NCBI GenBank assembly: GCA_964369265.1
Contig: CAYJEV010000073.1
Coordinates: 1 to 8,430, forward strand
Length of the DNA: 8,430 nucleotides
Source: DAMCAP01 sp964369265
GTDB taxonomy: Bacteria; Bacillota; Clostridia; Oscillospirales; Ruminococcaceae
Reading direction: 5' to 3'
Positions 6,071-8,430 of the stretch are shown here, piece after piece (the first letter of the stretch is position 1; each line of letters starts with the position of its first letter). Position numbers and translations under genes: made by a program. The notes beneath the pieces were generated by a model. The model had not been told where the DNA came from. It searched no databases and saw only the letters and a program-made list of their open reading frames with translations.

Positions 6071-7905
6071 TGAGTGGATATAAAGAAATAGAATATAACA
6101 AGCCCTTTGATCCAAATCAGTGGAAAAAGGTTGAGCCTTTTGTCAAGCCTTATTATAAAGGGCTAATCCAAATCTTGCTTATAACAATATTAGCCTCTGG
6201 AGCGGACATCTTGTATCCACTATTTAGCCGATATGCGCTTAACCACTTTGTTGCTTATAAAACAACTGATGGCATTTGGAGCTTTGTTGGTTTATACGCT
6301 TTGATAATTGCTGTGCAAACTATACTGATAGTTGTATCTTCGAAGATGGCTATGTTAGTGGAGATGTCTATTGGGCGAGATTTAAAAAGGGCTGTTTTCA
6401 CAAAGCTTCAAACTCTTTCCTTTTCTTACTATAACAAAACGCCTGTCGGATATATATTAGCTAGAACAATTGGCGATACAAACAGAATGGCTGCTATAGT
6501 TTCTTGGACAATTATGTATTTGATGACATCTTTTATTTATATTGCTGGTGCGTTTATTTCAATGTCATTTCTAAACCTTAAACTAGCGCTTTTAGTAATG
6601 ACAATTATCCCAGCCATCTCTATCATAACCCTTTACTTTCAAAGAAAGCTTCTTGATGCTAACAGAGAGATAAGAAAAGTCAACTCAAATATTGTCGGAC
6701 AATACAACGAGGGCATAATGGGGGCTAAAACCTCAAAGACACTCTCAATTGAATATAAAAACTATGATGAATTCACTGTGACAACAAGCGAGCTAACAAA
6801 GGCAAATCAGCGCCATGCTAGGCTTGAAGGCATATACATTCCTCTTATCACTTTATGCAGTTCTGTGGCTGTTGCAATTGTGTTGCAAAGCGGAGGAAAC
6901 TTAGTTGTTAGCGAAGTTATGGAGCTTGCAACTTTCTCAACATTCATAACCTATGCTGTTGGTATTTTCAATCCTATTCAAGATTTTGCAAAACAGATAA
7001 CAAATATAATTGCCACACAAGCTAGTGTTGAGCGTGTGTTTGATTTGCTTGAAACAGAAACAGAGGTAACCGATACAAAAGAGGTTATAGAGAAGTATGG
7101 CGATTATTTTAACCCAAAAACAGAAAACTGGGAGGATATTAAGGGAGATATTCAGTTTGAGAATGTGTGGTTTAAATATCCTGACGGAGGGGATTATATC
7201 CTCGAAAACTTTAATTTGTCAATTCCATTTGGCACAACTGTTGCTATAGTTGGAGAAACAGGGGCTGGGAAGAGCACACTAGTAAATTTAGCTTGTCGTT
7301 TTTTTGAGCCGACTAAAGGCAAAATCTTAATTGACAACAAAGATTATAAAGAGCGTTCAGTTTTGTGGATGCATAGAAATATAGGCTATGTACCTCAAAC
7401 ACCTCATTTATTCTCTGGGACTATAAAAGAGAATATAATGTATGGTGCACCAAATGCAACTGATGAGGATATTGAAAAGGCAGTTAAGCTCTCTAAGGCA
7501 GACACTGTCATTAAAAAGCTAGCTAAGGGATATGAGGAAACTGTTGGTGAGAGCGGAGATAGGCTTTCAACTGGCGAAAAACAACTTATTTCTTTTGCGA
7601 GGGCAATAGTTGCAAATGCCCCTATTTTGGTGCTTGACGAGGCGACCTCCTCAATTGACACACAAACTGAACATTTAATCCAAGAAGCTATAGAAACAGT
7701 TCTTGATGGCAGAACAGCTTTTATTATTGCGCATAGGCTTTCCACGATTAGGATGGCTGATTTAATTCTTGTTGTTGAAAAGGGAAGGATAATTGAGCAG
7801 GGGACACATAATGAACTTCTCTCCAAAAAAGGGCATTATTTCAACTTATACTCAAGACAATTTCAAGAGGAAGCTTTTGCAAGAGTTATGGAAAGCGATA
7901 TATAA
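6070..7905 (+). CDS. ABC exporter half-transporter B, with catalytic Walker B and variant signature (heterodimer partner 2)
   Basis: This 611-residue half-transporter starts at GTG and shares a one-base overlap with its partner gene. About six membrane helices (roughly residues 32-52, 70-90, 143-166, 170-190, 254-272 and 284-302) precede the nucleotide-binding domain. Motifs are Walker A GETGAGKS (395-402), Q-loop Gln 443, signature LSTGE (499-503), Walker B ILVLDE (519-524) with catalytic Glu 524, and switch His 555. The signature departs from LSGGQ at two positions, while the catalytic Glu is kept. This is complementary to partner A: the working ATP site would combine this Walker A/B with partner A's LSGGQ, and the other site would be degenerate. 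A linker of about 20 residues before the nucleotide-binding domain (residues 340-359, with FNPKTENWEDIKGD) is typical of the larger subunit in this exporter group. No clear intrinsic terminator follows directly; candidate hairpins start 80 bases downstream. Confidence 0.95.
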   Translation: MSGYKEIEYNKPFDPNQWKKVEPFVKPYYKGLIQILLITILASGADILYPLFSRYALNHFVAYKTTDGIWSFVGLYALIIAVQTILIVVSSKMAMLVEMSIGRDLKRAVFTKLQTLSFSYYNKTPVGYILARTIGDTNRMAAIVSWTIMYLMTSFIYIAGAFISMSFLNLKLALLVMTIIPAISIITLYFQRKLLDANREIRKVNSNIVGQYNEGIMGAKTSKTLSIEYKNYDEFTVTTSELTKANQRHARLEGIYIPLITLCSSVAVAIVLQSGGNLVVSEVMELATFSTFITYAVGIFNPIQDFAKQITNIIATQASVERVFDLLETETEVTDTKEVIEKYGDYFNPKTENWEDIKGDIQFENVWFKYPDGGDYILENFNLSIPFGTTVAIVGETGAGKSTLVNLACRFFEPTKGKILIDNKDYKERSVLWMHRNIGYVPQTPHLFSGTIKENIMYGAPNATDEDIEKAVKLSKADTVIKKLAKGYEETVGESGDRLSTGEKQLISFARAIVANAPILVLDEATSSIDTQTEHLIQEAIETVLDGRTAFIIAHRLSTIRMADLILVVEKGRIIEQGTHNELLSKKGHYFNLYSRQFQEEAFARVMESDI

Positions 7906-7985
7906 TTAGACTAATGGCTAAGGGTGAAGGACTAGAGGGTTTCGCAGTAAACTTGTAATGTTCCGTTAGGTAGAGTAAAAGTGTT

Positions 7986-8012
7986 GCTAAATTTTTTTTA
8001 AAAAATTTCAGC
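7986..8012 (+). terminator. AT-rich hairpin downstream of the exporter operon, possible terminator
   Basis: GCTAAATTTTTT pairs with AAAAAATTTCAGC, with one unpaired base (C8009), giving a long but nearly all-AT stem containing an 8-T run at 7992-7999. It is the first strong symmetry after the stop at 7905. A stem with so few G-C pairs is atypical for an intrinsic terminator, and the T run lies inside the stem rather than after it, so the role is uncertain. Confidence 0.35.
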
Positions 8013-8014
8013 AT

Positions 8015-8086
8015 CAAAGGGCTGCCCCTTTGGCGCTTTCCGCAGAAAGCGAAACTTACTTTTCTTTTGGAAAAAAGAAAAGCTAA
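8015..8086. repeat. Cluster of three consecutive hairpins, probable dispersed intergenic element
   Basis: Three stems follow one another almost without spacing. CAAAGGG (8015-8021) pairs with CCCTTTG (8026-8032), CGCTTTC (8034-8040) pairs with GAAAGCG (8045-8051), and CTTTTCTTTT (8059-8068) pairs with AAAAGAAAAG (8073-8082), all with 4-base loops. The third stem would extend to TTA/TAA (8056-8058 with 8084-8086) except for one extra C at 8083. Similar chains with the CTTTTCTTT...AAAGAAAAG signature are, from memory, common between genes in bacterial genomes, so a REP-like repeat is likely. It may also contribute to ending the exporter transcript. No protein need be invoked. Confidence 0.6.
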
Positions 8087-8367
8087 GCAAAAGAAAACCG
8101 CTGCGTTGAGATTTAGTTTAATGATAAGGTTTTGCAAACGACCTTAAGTTTGGTTTATACATAGAGAACCTAACAGCTTTCACATCAAAAAACAAGACAG
8201 GCACAAACACTAATCATTCATAGCAAAAACTGGAGTGACGACAGGGTGAAAGCTTAACTAGCTTCCGTTTTCGCAAAAGGTCAGTCAAGGCACAGCGAAA
8301 TTTATGTTTAAGCTAAAATCGCCATCGTGACATAACTTTATATTTGAACTAAAAGAATAGCGAGATT
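8087..8367. other. Non-coding stretch with no identified feature
   Basis: About 280 bases with frequent stops in all frames and no credible gene. Two weak symmetries are visible: TAAGGT (8125-8130) with ACCTTA (8141-8146) around a loop containing the palindrome TTTGCAAA, and AAGCT/AGCTT near 8250-8264. I see no tRNA, riboswitch or recognisable gene remnant. It lies between the hairpin cluster and a minus-strand terminator, so it is best read as spacer between convergent units. Confidence 0.5.
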
Positions 8368-8408
8368 AAAAAAACACCCATCAAGGGAATGAAATGGACC
8401 CTTGATGG
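8368..8408 (-). terminator. Minus-strand intrinsic terminator for a gene beyond the right edge
   Basis: Read on the minus strand, a perfect 10-bp stem, CCATCAAGGG (complement of 8399-8408) with CCCTTGATGG (complement of 8378-8387), closes an 11-base loop. Three bases later comes a run of seven T (complement of 8368-8374). This is a standard intrinsic terminator arrangement. It implies a minus-strand gene just right of the window, convergent with the exporter operon. On the plus strand the stem is followed by A residues, so it would not act efficiently in that direction. Confidence 0.75.
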
Positions 8409-8430
8409 CAAAAAAACATCTGCTTGGCTA

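Noticed and set aside
7404..7826. Minus-strand ORF of 140 residues
   Set aside because: Antisense to the conserved nucleotide-binding domain of the second exporter gene; Ser-rich shadow without a start signal.
7886..8137. Minus-strand 83-residue ORF downstream of the operon
   Set aside because: Its sequence is the translation of the hairpin cluster and it overlaps the end of the exporter gene; likely spurious.

Overview
This window looks like a piece of an AT-rich Bacillota (Clostridia-like) chromosome, probably from a draft or metagenome-derived assembly. The basis is the AT-rich codon use, strong AGGAGG-type ribosome binding sites, a Gram-positive style lipoprotein signal, an LmrCD/BmrCD-type heterodimeric exporter, and a run of exactly 100 N at 3927-4026. 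I cannot name a genus.

Layout from left to right. Positions 2-349 hold the 3' end of a plus-strand gene of unknown function. It converges on two minus-strand genes across a hairpin-rich spacer (370-441). The first of these, 496-2178, is a 560-residue protein with three N-terminal membrane helices and a large extracytoplasmic part; it has its own recognisable promoter. The second, 2276-3769, is a peptide-transporter-type substrate-binding lipoprotein with no permease or ATPase genes of its own in view.

The 489 bases between the lipoprotein gene and the next gene hold a tandem array of a 122-bp unit (3814-4203), interrupted by the assembly gap. Each visible unit start carries an extended -10 promoter motif (TGATATAAT). 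The last of these lies about 50 bases upstream of a two-gene operon, 4259-6070 and 6070-7905. The two genes overlap by one base and encode the two different half-transporters of a heterodimeric ABC exporter. Their motifs are split as expected for one catalytic and one degenerate ATP site.

The final 525 bases contain no credible gene. They hold a cluster of hairpins (7986-8086) that looks like a dispersed intergenic element and may also end the exporter transcript, a stretch of about 280 bases with nothing identifiable, and a convincing minus-strand intrinsic terminator (8368-8408) for a gene beyond the right edge.

Functionally, the window joins an efflux-type exporter to a divergent solute-binding lipoprotein and an uncharacterised membrane protein. 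The shared control region is the repeat array, which is the most unusual part: each unit contains promoter-like elements on both strands, an internal inverted repeat and overlapping ORFs of 24-25 residues. What the array does is not established by the sequence.
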